Positions 1 through 15,000 of a stretch of DNA of 64,000 nt are shown piece after piece (position 1 is the first letter of the stretch; every line of letters starts with the position of its first letter). This stretch comes from Acanthaster planci. Its lineage: Eukaryota > Echinodermata > Asteroidea > Valvatida > Acanthasteridae. The position numbers were made by a program, and so were the translations under genes. The stretch is from positions 645,670 through 709,669 of the forward strand of contig NW_019091422.1 in NCBI RefSeq assembly GCF_001949145.1, in the 5' to 3' direction. Under the pieces are notes generated by a model. The model made no database searches. It was not told the origin of the DNA and saw nothing but the letters and a program-made list of their open reading frames with translations.

Positions 1-3000
1 TTCTCGCAGTGGTAGGCGTTGGCGCCCTCGAGCAGGTCCCCCTTGACGTACTGCTCTAGGGAGTCAATGAGGTTCTGGTGATTGCGGATATCCACGTTCA
101 GGGTGGTGAAAGACTCCTCGCGGGAATACCTGCTCCGTCCAAATAAAAAAGATGAGAATTTCGGGTGACAAGGAACAAAAGAAACCTAGAAAAACTTTCT
201 GTTTAATGTGGCATTTGACCAAGCCCTTCCAAGACTAATTGGGATTGTTCCTGTAGGGAGTTTGCATGGCTGCCATCTTGCAGGCCAGTGCTTTTGTTCC
301 ACAGGGTATGCACAAAGGAGGTTTCCCAGTGGAACAAAAGAACTGCCCTGCAAGATGGCTACCATGCAAAGCCTCTATTGTGTTTTGTTTCATTGTTAAA
401 CACTTTGAGGAATCTCAACTTATATTGCACTTTACACAAGATGTGTTATTTCTGTTATTTTTAGAGATTACTGGCGGATGCACAACTGCGGAAGGTACGT
501 GGAAAGAATGGACCCACCTGTGCGGGCAATCTTTACAGATTTTCTGGTCTGCAAAAGAACCGCCCATCACTTTGGCAAAGACAGCGTTGGCTCCAAAGGC
601 CTTGAGTGCATCGTCCAGGCTGTCCACCAGACTGTTGAAGAATTCCAGCGCGTCATGCTGCTCTCTGAGGTTGACTGGCTCCCCCCAAAGCCTGTGATGA
701 CGACAAAAGAAACCCGATATGAAAAATCGACCGAGTTTCTTCCTTCTTGCTCTGGGACCACCAGGCGCAGCCGTAAAAATGACCGCTGCTTCGCCATTGG
801 TTGGCATCATGGGTCCGTTGAGTTTTGTTCGTGTGTTTTCACCAATTACTCAACTTCAGATGTCAGCATGTTCTCCGAGAGAAGACAGGTGTCAGACATA
901 CAGCCTACAGTTGAAATATACCTCCTAAAAGCCACTAGTTAGATCAAAGGGCCCCACAAAAGATCAAGGAAACCACATCAAAACTCAGACCTCTTATTTT
1001 AAATGCCTAGAAAGCTCCCAAGATGTGACCTGACCAGGATTTCTCCCTTTAAGAGAGGACTAAAAGACGGTCAGTGGCTATTTGATCCAAAATGTCCCCC
1101 CTCCTGGCCACAGCCCCCTCCGATTACTCACTTGAAGTGCTTCCAGAAGCCCCTGGGGATGTAGTACTGGAGCTTGCTCTCCGAGAGGTGACCGAAGATG
1201 GCCTGGACCTGCTTCAGGAGACAGAGGTTGTACTCCTTCCTCTCCTCCTGCTTGGTCAAGTTGGTCTGACCCTCCGGACTTCCGCCGTGCTCCGAATCCC
1301 CGACGTCGATATTGGTCTGTTCAAAACCAAATTTGGGCATTAAATAAGAACGGGAAATTTTGTTGTCTGCGTCATAAGTGCAGAGAGGCATAAAATTTGC
1401 AATACGGTGCACCCACATTAACCCAAACCCTCCTCAATCCTTCACCTGTTGGAGGACTTAGGGGTGTTAGGGTTAAAGGCCTACTTCTGATTAATGGTCC
1501 AGCAACGCACTATGCAGGCGACAGTGCTGTGAAGACTCTGACATTCAGTGAAACGGGGGTCCGTGAAAATCGACAAACAGAACTGCTTTTTCAAACGTTT
1601 TTGGCATCCCGTGTAGTGACCAGAAGAGAACGAAAGGCAAAATCTGGTTCAGACAGCCTGGACGCTATGATGATTTTAGAGCCGTGTGTGACCATTACGT
1701 AACAGTGTGGGATGTCAACCTTTTTTTATTAAAACCATGCGGGGCACACTTCCATTGATTTGAGATCTTTTTCCAAATTTAGTTCGATGAAACAGCTGCA
1801 AAAAATGTCTCATTGGACTTGAATGTACAACAAGGCCGTTCCATTTCCAGTGGGTGGGCTCCTCACCTCTGTGTCCTGTTTCTCATCGCCAGAAAAGTCG
1901 TCATCGCCGTCTGTGGCTCCGCCCTCCGAAGCGAGAATGGCCAATCGGATATCGGGTACCATGTACAGCTGTAAAAGATTGACATTTTGGGGTGTGAAAA
2001 AGGGATAAAAAAATCCCGGTCTGATGTTGATCGAGTTCCGAGACACTGTTTGTGCTCTGAACAATTTTTTTAAAAGTTAACAACTCTTCAACTATATAAG
2101 TAGAGAATTTCAGAGTAAAAATCTTTCAAGTTGCGTGTAAGAGCTGAAAATCTGTAACTACAAAGAAAGTTTTCTGAAGCCAGCTTTGCACCCATACCTG
2201 TTGGAGTACGGAGTTCATGTAGCAAGTAGCTCCCGCGTTCTTCAATCCAACATACCCATTGTTCGGTCGTGGGCCGACTGGAGGTAGGTATTCCCACTCT
2301 GTTAGTGGGGCCTCCGTGCCTGATAAATAAGAAGGAACAGAGACGCATGAGTTGCTTCAACCATCTGCAAAACATAAGCTTGTGCTTCAATTTTGGATAA
2401 GTCTATTCCAAGGCCTGTTGAACGTTTCGTGGCTTCTGGCTGAGAATGTTCCAAAACAATGTGAAACCGTGGAGACTGTCGATGCAGGGCTTTGGGATTG
2501 TACTGACCAGCCAGTCTTCCTTTCCAAGAGTCTTTCTTCAAGTTCTGTTCAGCTTAAAGTAATGTGACACTGGCTGTCTTCACAGTGTCAACGTTTGCTA
2601 AATTCGGGGAACTTGATTACAAATTTGCCTCGTGGTGAAGCTTAAAAACCAATCACAGAAAAAAAAAAGAAAAAAAGGGGAGGTTGGTCTTTCCCGGGAT
2701 TACCTACCTGAGTAGTACATGTCCGTCAGCGTGTCGGCCACCATGCGCAGGTTGGGCACGCAGTTGTTGCAGAGCGCCACCAGGAGGTCAAACGCTGCGT
2801 TGGTGGTGGGCGGAGTGAAGCAGATTGGCCGGATGGGGTCCAGCGGGGTCTCGGCCCCGTTCTTGCGGGTCTCCACAAAGATCTTGGAGGCCGGAAACAG
2901 GAAGTCTTCCATGAGCTCCTGCAGACAAATTGTCATCAAGCATGCCAAGAATTTCACCACAGGAAAGCAACGTGTAACACTTCTTCGGGGATTTAGGTTT

Positions 3001-6000
3001 GTACAAGTGGTAGGTCCTGCATTTTTCACATCTGTGACCCGGGTTCGAATCCCACCCAGGCCGATATGTGGATCAGGTTTTCTGTCCCTACCTGATTCCA
3101 GGGGTTCCCCCAGAAGGCTTATCGGGAGTGTTCCTCTAATTTCTAAAACTACGCATTCCTTCACTGTCTTCTGCCACAAAGCCCAGAGGGAGAAAGCTCT
3201 TTGGTAACCGGCAGGGCTTCCCTGGCTCAATAAATATCTCTTTCATCAGATACCATCTTTGTAGGAAAATAACAACTGTATATTCAACGACATCAGGCGC
3301 GTGTGCCCGCAGGGTGCAAATGTTTTTCACACAGGCGTGTTGATTTAAATATCTTCAAAACACAGTGCAGTCCCAGTGTGTCACAACAATTTGACGTCAA
3401 AATAGCAGATGCAACGTGGCAATCTGTAGAACGCAACGTCATTTGAGAGAGACCTACAGAGGGTCAAAGCCCGCATGTCCGAGTCCCCGTCTTACCTTGA
3501 TGAGTTGGCAGCCGTCCTTCTTGGAGCCAACTTGGTACTTCTTCTCTGACAGCATGAATGCCAGCAGCTCCTTGGTGATGCCCAGGTGGCCCTCCAGGAG
3601 CCCCTCCTCGCAGTAATTCTCACCGGTACTCAGCACCAGGTCCTGACAAATAACACAGGAACGACAGTCGGTTACCGCTGACGCCACTCAAGGAGGGCGC
3701 CCTTTAATGCCTAAGGTAGAACATCCGCTGAAGCACAGCTCTGGCTGTAGCAGTGTTTTCCTGATCGTGGTAGGTATTTGCTAAAGGCAGTGATTTCCCT
3801 GGGCTGTAACGATGCAGTATCTGCCATTTCCAATCGTCCAAATCAAACACTTCTTAAACTGAAAATGTAAATTTTAAATCCGTCATTGATTCAAATCTAA
3901 CCGGCGGTTATTTCTGTAGATGCTTTCTAATCTCACATGCTGTACACACGACTACACGCTCCAACATTTAACAAAAGCAAAGTGAAAAACGATGACTGGG
4001 AACAGACTAGGAACTTCCCGGGTCAATCCTCAAGAGCTCTGTCTTCGGGGAAGCTGGCGGTACTGCCGTCCCCCGTCTTCTTACCCTGATTTTCTTGATC
4101 CAGTCAATCTCGTTGTTGAGCAGGATCTCGGCATTGGGCATGGCAGTGCTGGTGGCAAAGGCGTAGTTGAGCAGGCGACAGAGGAGAGAGAAGTACTCGG
4201 AGCAGTGCTTGGAGTGCTCCTTGGCTGTGCTCTGCTGGTGAGAATTCAAATAATTGTGGGTAAGATCCGTTACTAAGTTATTCATCAAAATTTGTCCATG
4301 GGAGAAACCGGACACAGAAAAGTATTTTGACATTGTCCACTCTTGACCTACTATTTACTGAACGCCAAAGTATCAAGTTCTTCGAACAAGCAATATTGTG
4401 ACATGGGATGTTTACAATGTGTGTCAAGTTCTGATCTGCTATGTCTCAAGATGCTGATATAGCATGGGTCGGCCAGACATCGTGCCAAACTCCAATTAAC
4501 TTCAATCCTTGCCAATTTGCAGACTTTCAGGAGTCCAATTTGACATAATAGAATGGTTGGCCGACAAGTACTCCACGTTCAAACTACAGTCGAAACTCGT
4601 TAATAAGATCACAATTAATGACAATCTTCTCCTTGTAACAAGGCCATTGTTTAGTCCCACTCCTTTGTTCTGCACTGTTTCCATTCCCCATCATACAAGG
4701 TTCCCCGTTACAACAAAACGATCTGCAAAGTCCACAGAACCTCTTGTGAATGAGGTCTGACTCCATCTCGTCCTCTGTTCACTACAAAATCCAAGTTCAA
4801 GTGGTTTTGAAGCAATGAAGTGAACAGCAAGGGGGCAGTTTTGGACAGAGACATTTGTTTGGGCTCTTACCGGTAGAACGGTGAAGCACAGGGTGATGAA
4901 GAAAAACATGGGCCGCTGGCCGCTGGAGCACTTGGTGGCCATCAGCAGGAACTGGTCCATGGCGGCCATGCGAACCGGCCGGCTCTTGGCCAGGAGCAGC
5001 AGGTCCACGATGAAGCACTGCCAGGGCTTGTCCTTGTTCAGGGCGTCCAGGGCGGCCGGGCACAGGGCCAGGCAGACCGACAGCACCTCCAGGGCTTCGC
5101 GGCACAGGGCCACGTCCTCCCCCTCTGGAATTCGGGCGTTGTCCTGGACGATATAAAAGAAATTGAGACAGTTCGGTGGGGGGGGGGGAAACCATCAAGG
5201 AAAGGGGTAATTCAAACTGATGATTTGGTGAAACGCAGAGAGAGTGGAATGGGCTTGGAAAATGTAGATATCTGACGTTGTACTATCAGGTCCTACCTTT
5301 TCATAGCCTTTGTGAACCTCCTCATTGGAGCTGTGCAATAGATGTAGACAGCCACATCCTGCTGACCAGGCTATCTTCTGCACTGCTTTGACAACACTCA
5401 GATCCGGAGAGTCCACTTTCGCCTGCATGGGGAGGGGGGGGATCAGTCCAAATGAAGGATTAAGTCCTGCTTTCAAGAAAACGTCCAACAGACTGTGCTT
5501 GGTAACTTGCAAAAAAGTGGCAAGGATTTGAGAGAAGCTACCCACCCCTTCGGCCGCATGCCTGCCCAGCCGGACGGCCACGTTCCGCAGCACGCACTCG
5601 GCGTTGGGGCTGGGGATGTGCTGCATGGCGTGCTGCAGCACCACAGCCTGGTTGTGGACGGTGGCCGAGACCTGCGGGTGCTGCTGCTGTTGGGACTGGG
5701 AGCCCGCGGCGTCCGGTGACTGCTGCTGCTGTTGTTGCTGCTGGCAGGCATCTGCGACGAAAGCGATCTTGGCGTAGCCCACTGTGGTCAGCATCAGCTT
5801 GGCGATCTTTAAGACCACCTGAAGTGCAAGCCTGCGGAGAGGTGGAAAACGATTGCAAAATTCACTTCAGCCAATCAGAGTGCAGAAAAGATGCAAGGTA
5901 TTACGGGAAGGATTTGACATTCTTTCACAGCCGTTGCCGGATGTTATTCATTTGTGACCAAGAAGTCCATTTCCCAGTAGAGCCCTTTCACTATCACTTA

Positions 6001-9000
6001 TGCTCCCTAAGGGCAAATAGTTGTGAACTACTGCCCTCGATACCGGTCAATATACAAATATTACACCACTCTGTCAAATCACGAACAGCGGAATGGTTCA
6101 AGAAGCCTCACCTTCGTGTGTCTGTGTCAGCATTTGGAAGAAAGTTGTTCTTGGTCAGCATGTTCATGACACACATCACACCACCACTCTTTAAGAAATT
6201 GTACTGCAAAAAAAACGAGAAAACACACCGCCATAAATACTTGTTGATGACGTAACTTTTGTGTCGGGGAAAGATGGTGACAAAAAAGAGAGACAAAGTA
6301 CCAATAACCAGCATCAAAAACAGACTTTTAGAGATGCAAGCTGACAGAGGAGCAGAATAACCTTTCCCGGTCAGAACTTGGATTCCGAAAAGCTCCCTCT
6401 CATTTTATGGGGAACATTCCTCACCTGGAACTCGAACGCTGCTTCTCCATGAGGATTGTTGGCCGGCATCAGTAGTGCATACAGGACCTGCCAGAGTGAC
6501 AAAGACAATACACATTAAGGCTGTGCATTTACGGGTATCGGGGTAACCGGTTATCCGAAAATTACTGTTTGTGGGTATCTGCATCCCAGCCATAGAGTTT
6601 AAAGAAAGTAACACTCCTCTGTTTTGCAGAGCTCTACTTCTTTGCAATTTGACACTTGTCACGTTTGGAGAGACAGATCTTACCTCTAGGTGGTACAGTA
6701 CTTGCGATTGGGAGGAACCGAAGAAGAGGGATTCTAGAGATGGTGAGGGCGACTGATCCCCGAGCTTGGTGCTGTTCCTGCAGACCTCCGCCAGCATGTC
6801 CACCGTGGAGGTGTCTGTGCGGACAGAATATTTCAGGATTGGAAATTACAGAAGGCTTTCTTACAAGTGGAGTGATGGTGCGGATCGGATATGACTTCTA
6901 GACATATTAACTGAGCGTTGCTAAAATGTCTTAAAAGTTTTTTAAATTTTGAGACAATTTTGCCGCCTTCTACTTCTGTGACCAAGGTTCGATTCCCATC
7001 AAAACTGACGTGTATTAGGCTTCATTCCAAGGCAGACTGTGTGGATCATTTCTCTGAAATATTCTCTGTAGGACTCGTCAGGATTCCAAACGTGAGGACC
7101 CAGCGACTTATTTTTTGTTTTTAACTTTCATCAATTCACATCTAGGATTAACCGATATCAATGTTGAAAATGACAGGAGCGCTTGGGCTCTTACCAGCGG
7201 GGATGATTTTCAAGAGTGCCCTGGCACCGTCCCGTAGAGGGCTGATCTCCAGAGAGCAGCCCATGTCGGCCAGGTGAAAGATGAAGTCGGCGTACTTGTG
7301 CTGGGTGGACATGAGCTACGGAGCAGAGTACGGAGGAGAAATTTTATCAATGAGATCAGACTTGAAATCCTACTGCGTCTATGGCATGTGGCTGCTGCCA
7401 CTAGCTACTGGCTTCAATAGATGCACTTGTTACTTCTAGCCACAGTAAGCCAGTTTAGATGCGACTCAATTTTCAACAAAATGTGCACAAAGCCCAAGCT
7501 TTGTAGCATGAATAATGCACTAAAATGACCATCCTTTGAACTTTGAACAATTCATGACATGTTGATTCGCAGTTGATTCCCTGGATTCCCTTACCACTCC
7601 TGGTAGGCATTTTTCGGCCTCAAGGTTGGGTCCCTCGCTGGGGTGGTGCGGGGAGCCGGTGGACGAATCGGAGGAACTGTCCGGAGAGGAGGGCATGTTG
7701 GTCCCCACTGGGCAGAGCTTGGCAGTGATCAACTGCAGAAACCCCAAACCAAGCAAAGAATACTGTAAACAACAGCTGTGGTCCTCACATGCAGACAAGA
7801 AGTCTTCATAAGCACATCAAAAGTCCTTAGAAGTCAATCAGAAGTCCTCACAAGCCCATAACAAGTCCTCATAAGTCCTCAAACGTCAGATCAATTCTAA
7901 CCCATTCAAATGAACTGCAGCAAAGGAGTTCCTTATCATGACATGTGGCTTTAATTGTGATTGACTGGGGAACTAACTTAAGGACTCGTGATGGAGTTGG
8001 TTACAATAACTGACGCAAAACAAAATGGTCTACAGAGTTTAAAGAGAGCATTGTTACAAATCTTGGAAGACAAACTCACAGTCTTGTCTCGGAGGGGGAT
8101 CTTTCCCACCAGCCTCCGGTCCTCAGTTGGATCTAGTAGCTCTCCGTTGACGTACAGGTCCACCCTGGTGGTAGCCGTATTAGCTTTGACTCTGGAATTC
8201 AACAAAGAATACAACAGTGCAAACATGTCTATTACGAGAAGTTGTATGCACTGCTGACCAAGCAGGCCCCCAGTGATGGACAACACATTCTGCCGACTAT
8301 TGTTTAAAATAACAGGCTCTTGATAATTTTTCAATAATAACTACCACAATGGCTGTGATCAGTGATCCTTCATTGGTTTACGGACACCAAAACCTGCATA
8401 GTGGATGGTGTGAACCAGCGTTAGGATCACTGATGGAGACCCCGATCCATGTGAGACAAACACACCCAATGTACTCCATCATCACTGTCATGTGGGAGTG
8501 AAATGCTTTTGTACTCGGACCTGTCTACCGAACTTGTATCCATGGACTCTTGACGGGCCTACCTCTGTAGAATCTGTCTGCGGACGGACGCCAGCGATTC
8601 ATTGGTGTGAGACCAGATATCAATGTCCTCTACCTGACGACCCTGGTTGGGAAATCGCACTAGTAACGTGACGTGCTTGCCTCGGTGTGCTCTGAAAGTA
8701 CAAGATAAAATCCCCAAAGTGTAACTGCATGTAGCACCTTGAAATCAACAGACATGAGGGACTGGAAAGTGTGCTAGCCTGTGCCAAGCAATTTGGATTT
8801 TTGTCAGTCGAACAATGGGCCATGGCATACACCACCACACATGTCAAGTCCGGTTACCCCCCCTCAAAACTTCCAAACTCCACCCACCTTCTCGCCATGT
8901 ATTCCAAGTCATTTCTGAGCAATACCTCTCCCCCTTAGAATCAAGCCCCGCCTTCTTCTTGCCCCCCTCCCACACCCACAGCTCCCCAACTCCGCCCCAC

Positions 9001-12000
9001 CTGGCCATGGGTAAGATGGTCCTTTCCTCCGTGTACTCCAGGTCGTACTCGCTGATGTACTCCCTCAGCACCGTCAGGACGCGGGTCATGCGCACGGCTT
9101 CCTGCTGGACCTTGTCCGGCCCGTCCTTGTCCTCCTGCAGGATGCGCAGCGTGTCGTACATGGCCTTGAGCCGGTCCATGCAGGACTGGATGAAGTCCTC
9201 GTGGATGTCCACCTGGTCAGAGGGGAAATAAATCCGCACAAGATCAGGAATTGCCTGGAGTGAGGGATTTCTCCAGTGGAGGTGCTCTAAAACAACACAA
9301 AAACACTCAAGATTCAGAACAGAAAATCTATTCTTTTCTTTTTTTTCGGAGGTAGGGGGAGCCATTATAGACCAACCCAGAGAAAAGGAGGAAGAAGGCA
9401 AAATTGTGAAACACAACAAAGACATATTTTGAGGACTGACAAGACGAGCTGATGAAGGGTTTTCAAAATTGATCACGGTGTAACACATTGTAACATTAGT
9501 CACTACATGAACTCACCTGAAATTCTGAGTACACCCTAATCCAACCAGGTACGATTTGGAATCACTTGGCGTTTTAGGGAAACAATGTTTTCCAGACTGG
9601 AATGCTTCAGGCCACTTCTTTTTGGGAGACCAGAATGCCTCACATTTTAAAAATGTATTGTTCCAAAGGGAAATTATGAAAATTCAATTGTTTTTTTTTC
9701 AAATCTCGGTTTCAGTGCCATTTCTGGTTATACCTCATTACGAGGCTCAACAAAAAGTCACATTTTGCAGGAGAAGCATTTAACTGTGCACTGTTGACCC
9801 ACAGATAGACATATCTTCATTAAGTTCAACCACTGCAACTCTACAAGTGCTTTCAGTTTCGGATACAAAGCCTGAGCTGGTGATTTTTTTGGGGGGAAAA
9901 GCCACGGACGTGTATAATAAAATCTGGACTCGCAATGCCCTTAATCAGCTTATACTAGTCATTGAATCCACTCGCGGCCATTTTACCGAGCCGAATACAA
10001 AGCTTTCCTGACAATGCCCGCCTTTGTTCTTCCTGACGTCAATAGAAGGGAGCCGACCCACGCTTTTGAATTCGGCTCGGTAAAATGGCCGCTGGTTGGC
10101 TTCTTCTTCATACAAAGGCGTTGCAAGTCCAGGTATTACATACGTCCGTGGGAAAACCCCAAAGCTTCCAGAGCTTGCGCAGCTCCCCCCCCCACCGTAC
10201 TGACCTGGTTGGCTTGCAGCCGGGGCCCCAGGTTGGTGTTAATCTCCTTCAGCAAGTCAATGGCCCGGTTGGCGATCTCGTCCGAGCCGCACAGTACCAC
10301 CCGCCACAGGTAGTCCTGGCCAATCAGCTCCAGGTCGTCCATCAGGTAGTTGCGGCGCTTGGGCACCAGCTTGCCTTCCTTGGAGTTGACCGCCTTGAAG
10401 AACCGGTCAAAGCACCTGGGCAGCAAGGACAAACAGAACACTCAACTCAGCCGGTCTGACGTGAGAACACCGGAAAATCTTACTTTACACAAATGTAACT
10501 TGATCCCCCCCCAAAAAAATGAGTTCTAAGGACCATTTCCACTTGAATATTTTACAGAATGCACTTGAACTCGTTTCACATGTCTCTTTTTTGACGTAGC
10601 GGAAAACTGACCTAATAAGTTTTGCCATGTTTTCAGGTGGTAATCTTTCTCAAGGAGCTATAAACATGACGTTCTTAGCACACTGATTGAAAGTTAAGAG
10701 TATCAACACATCTCTCCTATAAAAATCTCAAGGACTAGGCAAAACGCTACTGTGCATAAAGTGGGCAACAACATAGATTTCCGTGGTCACAGTGAAATTT
10801 AGGAAAGGACTCTCCTGACATGAACATGTTTTGTTCTTACTTGATGCCGTTCTCAGTAAGCAGCGAGGGCTCCAGCTGCAGGATGTTGTTTTCAAAGAAG
10901 TCCTTGTTGATCTCCGGGTCTAGGTCTGGTTCGTCTCCCATCAACTGAAGGCAAGAAGGGAGCAATCCGCGGAGGTAAGTAAAACAGCATCCAAAAAACC
11001 CCGAAAAATCTTAAAAGAGCTAGAATGTGAGAAACAGCAGAGCTGAAGTACTCATGAAGCCATTTTGGATGAGATAAATAAATGGATAAACGGCATGTGT
11101 GTCCTAATTGTCCATGCTGATGACTTCAAGCTAATTTCCAATCTGGCTCAATGAAAGCTTTACAAAGACCAATGCTTATTATCTGAATAAAAAATCAACA
11201 AAACGAGTAACAAATTTTGACGAAAATAAAATATCAAACAGTGCTGTGAAATATGTGATTGCCGAGCTTTCGGTAACTGAGTACCTTCTTCAGGGCAAGC
11301 AGATTCACTTCTACAAATTTACCTTGGAAAACCACTTGAAGCAGGCTTCTCTGTCACTGACATACACGGAGTTCTCTGCAAGACAATTCCAGATCTGCGC
11401 GGTGGAGAGAGGGAATCCATTTTACAGTCACAACATAAAAAAAAGCCACTCGGACTCCAGCAACAGTGGAAAATATTGGAACAAGTTGAAATCGGTTTCA
11501 CAACTTTCTAACGAATGCAAGATCGGTCATATTTACTGACCTGTTTTGCCTGAGGTGCACAGAGCCATAGTTGTCCATCTTTCAACAGAAATCTGGTAAA
11601 TAGAAAAAAAGCCCACAAAACAAGAAATTACTGCATAATTGGACGCAGAAATCAAGGTCAAGTACCTGAACACTTTAATACAGTTGAAAACCTCAGCTCT
11701 TTGGCTGGGGCAGCTCCTGTATCTGTGAATGGGCCTCAACCTGGAACAAGAGAGGGCGCTATTTCCTTAGCAACGAAGGCTCCTCTGGTACTAACGGCAC
11801 ATCGCTGGTTTCCGAACAATTAAGAAATTTATGCAAGCATTGCCGTACCATCGCTAGTAACAAAATGAATGCTCCTGACCAATGTAGCTCTTTTCAACCG
11901 ACGAAGGTGTGCTTCTGCTCGAGGCAGATACCAGCTGGCAGAGCTCTAATTAACATGTCATGGCCGATTTCTGGTTTGGTGCCATCGCACAGGATCAAGC

Positions 12001-15000
12001 TAGGTAGAACCATACCTGGGTACTGCAAGCACCCAGGGACTTGCAGACTTCAGAGAGCTTTTATCGAGATGCTTTTATCTGGGAGATATTCATTTTCAAG
12101 AAGAGATGTTCGGTTTAAATGACAGGGTTTGCCCAACTTTAGAAAGCCGTTACCTTAGGAAGTTGAGTCGCTCTTGGACTTGCTGTACATGGCTGTATCT
12201 ATTCTCCGAGGTGACATCATGAGGGTCAAGATCTGGATTTTCTGGGTAGAAATAGGGAAATATCACCAGAAAAAAAATAATTTTCGGCATAGCTGTCCAT
12301 TCAAGGGTTAAAAACAGAGTTGTAAAAGCAAAGCTCGGGAGTACAACTTCCATTTCCTTTTTCTTAAGAGAACGTGTCCCCCTTGTGTCGTACCTTTGGC
12401 TATCTGCCTGGCCTGGTTCATGTAGCTGGAGAGATTCTCCGCCACCAGGGTGACTAGGGAGTGCTTTTGCTGCAGCATGTTGATGACGTCGTGGCGGTAC
12501 TGCACGTGGGGGCAGCGCTGGGCATGAGTGTAGTTCTGCGGAGCCTGTGTGAGAAACCAACGAACCCAAGAAACTCTTTTCTAATTGGACACTTGGCAAT
12601 GTGCGAGACATTACGGACTAAAAAATGACACGGAGTTGATGCTCTGCAATTTTTGGAAAGTTCTCAAATTGAATTAGGCCTTTAATGCCGGGATTCTTTT
12701 GACGGCGGCGACTGCTGGGCTGTGGTATGCCCTGAATGGAGGGCTTTGTCCAGCAGCAGGCCCCATTGAACCAGCAGCTGCATGGTGAATAGACTGTATG
12801 TGTGGTATGCACTAATCCTCACACAAAGCCACAGCTGTGGACGGCTCCCCCTGCGAAGGGTTTAAATCCAGTCCCACAATATTCTTGTCTTAAACGCGAG
12901 TGCAAAAGTACAGCGGTTAATAGGCAATAAACAGGCAAACACTTGTTGATTGTTGTAACGGAAGTACCCACAATGCCCAGGCGATGGGAAGAAAGAGACC
13001 AAGAAAATTTACATAAAATTTGACACACATGCAAATTCAACATTCAATTTTGGCCAATTCCATCAGGATAAACATAATGTCTGTCCTGCTCAAAGTTTTG
13101 CAAAGACCGCACTTCAAAATATGGATGGTAAGCGTTCTACCAAAGTTTCTGGAACACACTGATTGAATAAAGCAGCCCATGAGCCCGCTGTTCTTTGGTT
13201 GTTGGTGACAGACAGATGAAGAATGGAACCATGCTGTGGAATTAGCCATATGAAAAGAATCCTCCATAATGGCATTTGTAAAACTGATCATTTACAAATT
13301 GTCACTGTTCTCATGAAGTGACGCTCATGTCTAAAAAATGAATTTTCGTCAATTTCCATTTTTTTTAATACTCTCTTTTACAACACCGTGCTTGACCATT
13401 TGGACATGCTCCCACAAACAAAATCTCATTAATGTCATAGTTACATTAATGTTGCCGAGGGCAAACATTTTGAAAACAGCATTTTGTGTTTTCCCGAAGA
13501 GATGCAATGCGTAATATCATTTGAACATAGACAAAACATATTGCAAGGAAAGGGCCGAAAAGTACTTCAACCGGGATTTTCGTTTTAACGAAGTGACGTT
13601 AACTTTTGCTAATTACTTTGGGCTAATTGACCCCTTTTCATACTAATTTCTCGGGTTAAGTGAATGATTACACATCAGTGAATCATTTACAGGATTTTTG
13701 TTACATGAAGTTGTCACAAATCACTTACTGTGGTAGTTTTTACAAAGGAAAAACTTCCCTGGCGATTATCTCGAAAACCTGTTTTTTTCTCAAAAGCCAC
13801 ATTAGCGTCACTTCATGAAAACGGTGACGAAATGTCGCTACGTCAATTTAGAGGCAAGTTTCTAAATAGATTTGCCACACCAAATCAAACATGCCAGCAC
13901 AAAAATGCTTAAAGGCAGACAAAAAAATAGAAATTCATGAGCACTAAAATGAGAGGGCAAAAAACAATTAATAGACATTCTTAAATCTGAATGAGAACTG
14001 CAAACTCGGATCCAGTATTCACCCCTCTAGCTCATGCTGCCTGGTCACTCAAAACAGAAAATTTGCCAGAAAACAGGAACAAAAGACGGGCCAAACTAAG
14101 ACCACTACTGATTGGGCCAAATGGCAGAGGGAATACATTTCGGAGGAAAAACTTCAACACCGCTTATTCCAAGGGATAGGTTCCACTCATGTCCTGTCCG
14201 TCACGCTTCAACCAAACAAGGAAATGAACATCTTGGCTTTGGAGAACTATCTACTTTCGAAGGAAAACAAAAAAAACTAGATCCAGCAAGTAACGTAGCA
14301 TCCGGAACAAAACATTCCATTTGATTTCTCTCTTTATGTATGCATTGTGAATTTACATGAAAAAGCACTTTGCCTCAACTGACCCACTTTCACAAATGTG
14401 AACAGATTTGAAAAAGTAAAAGTCACAAAAGACAGCATGGTGATGCAGCTTCTGAGGTGACCTGTCGATAAATACCAACTCTACGAAGTAATACACTCTG
14501 GCGAGCATGACACACGGGACATTTTCAAAACCGGTAATACGCATTCAGTTCGCAACTACTTTCAAACTTAGCAGCCCAGTGAAAGCAAATTGGGATCTTA
14601 GTGCCCAAGTCTTGGGGATACATGAGCTGGGAAAAGTGCAGTGCTGTGGCCTGTTTTCACAAACTTCAAGTAAGGCTGCATGACTACTAAAGTTCTGGAA
14701 CTTTAATGTGTCTGAACAGAACCAAAAAGAGCTGCTGTTGTGAATAAAGCACCGTTGGTGCAAGTTGGATGCATGTTTTCACAATTTTGGAGAACGTTTT
14801 CAAGTTCAAAACGTTTGATCGAGAGATATGCACTTTTAAGACCAATTATAACAGAACTGTTTCATTTTCATGTTCTGAATACGGGCCACATACTGTCTCA
14901 ATCAAAACGTACCTGGTTGAGTTGACTAGTGCGCTGCACAATTAAAAAGAAACACCATCAGAAAAAATAATTTCAACTGCTCATAAATAAGCAGAAACTC

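Noticed and set aside
5473-5858. Overlapping long frames on both strands
   Set aside because: Shadows of the G/C-rich, CAG-containing USP9X exon 5831-5546.
8356-8445. Small inverted repeat TCAGTGATCCT / AGGATCACTGA
   Set aside because: Real but only 11-base arms, with no second copy noticed; too short to call an element.
11533-11739. Possible extra USP9X exon reading …EVFNCIKVF with a donor-like GTACTT
   Set aside because: Human USP9X has no residues here, and exons 12241-12154 and 11592-11541 join perfectly without it.
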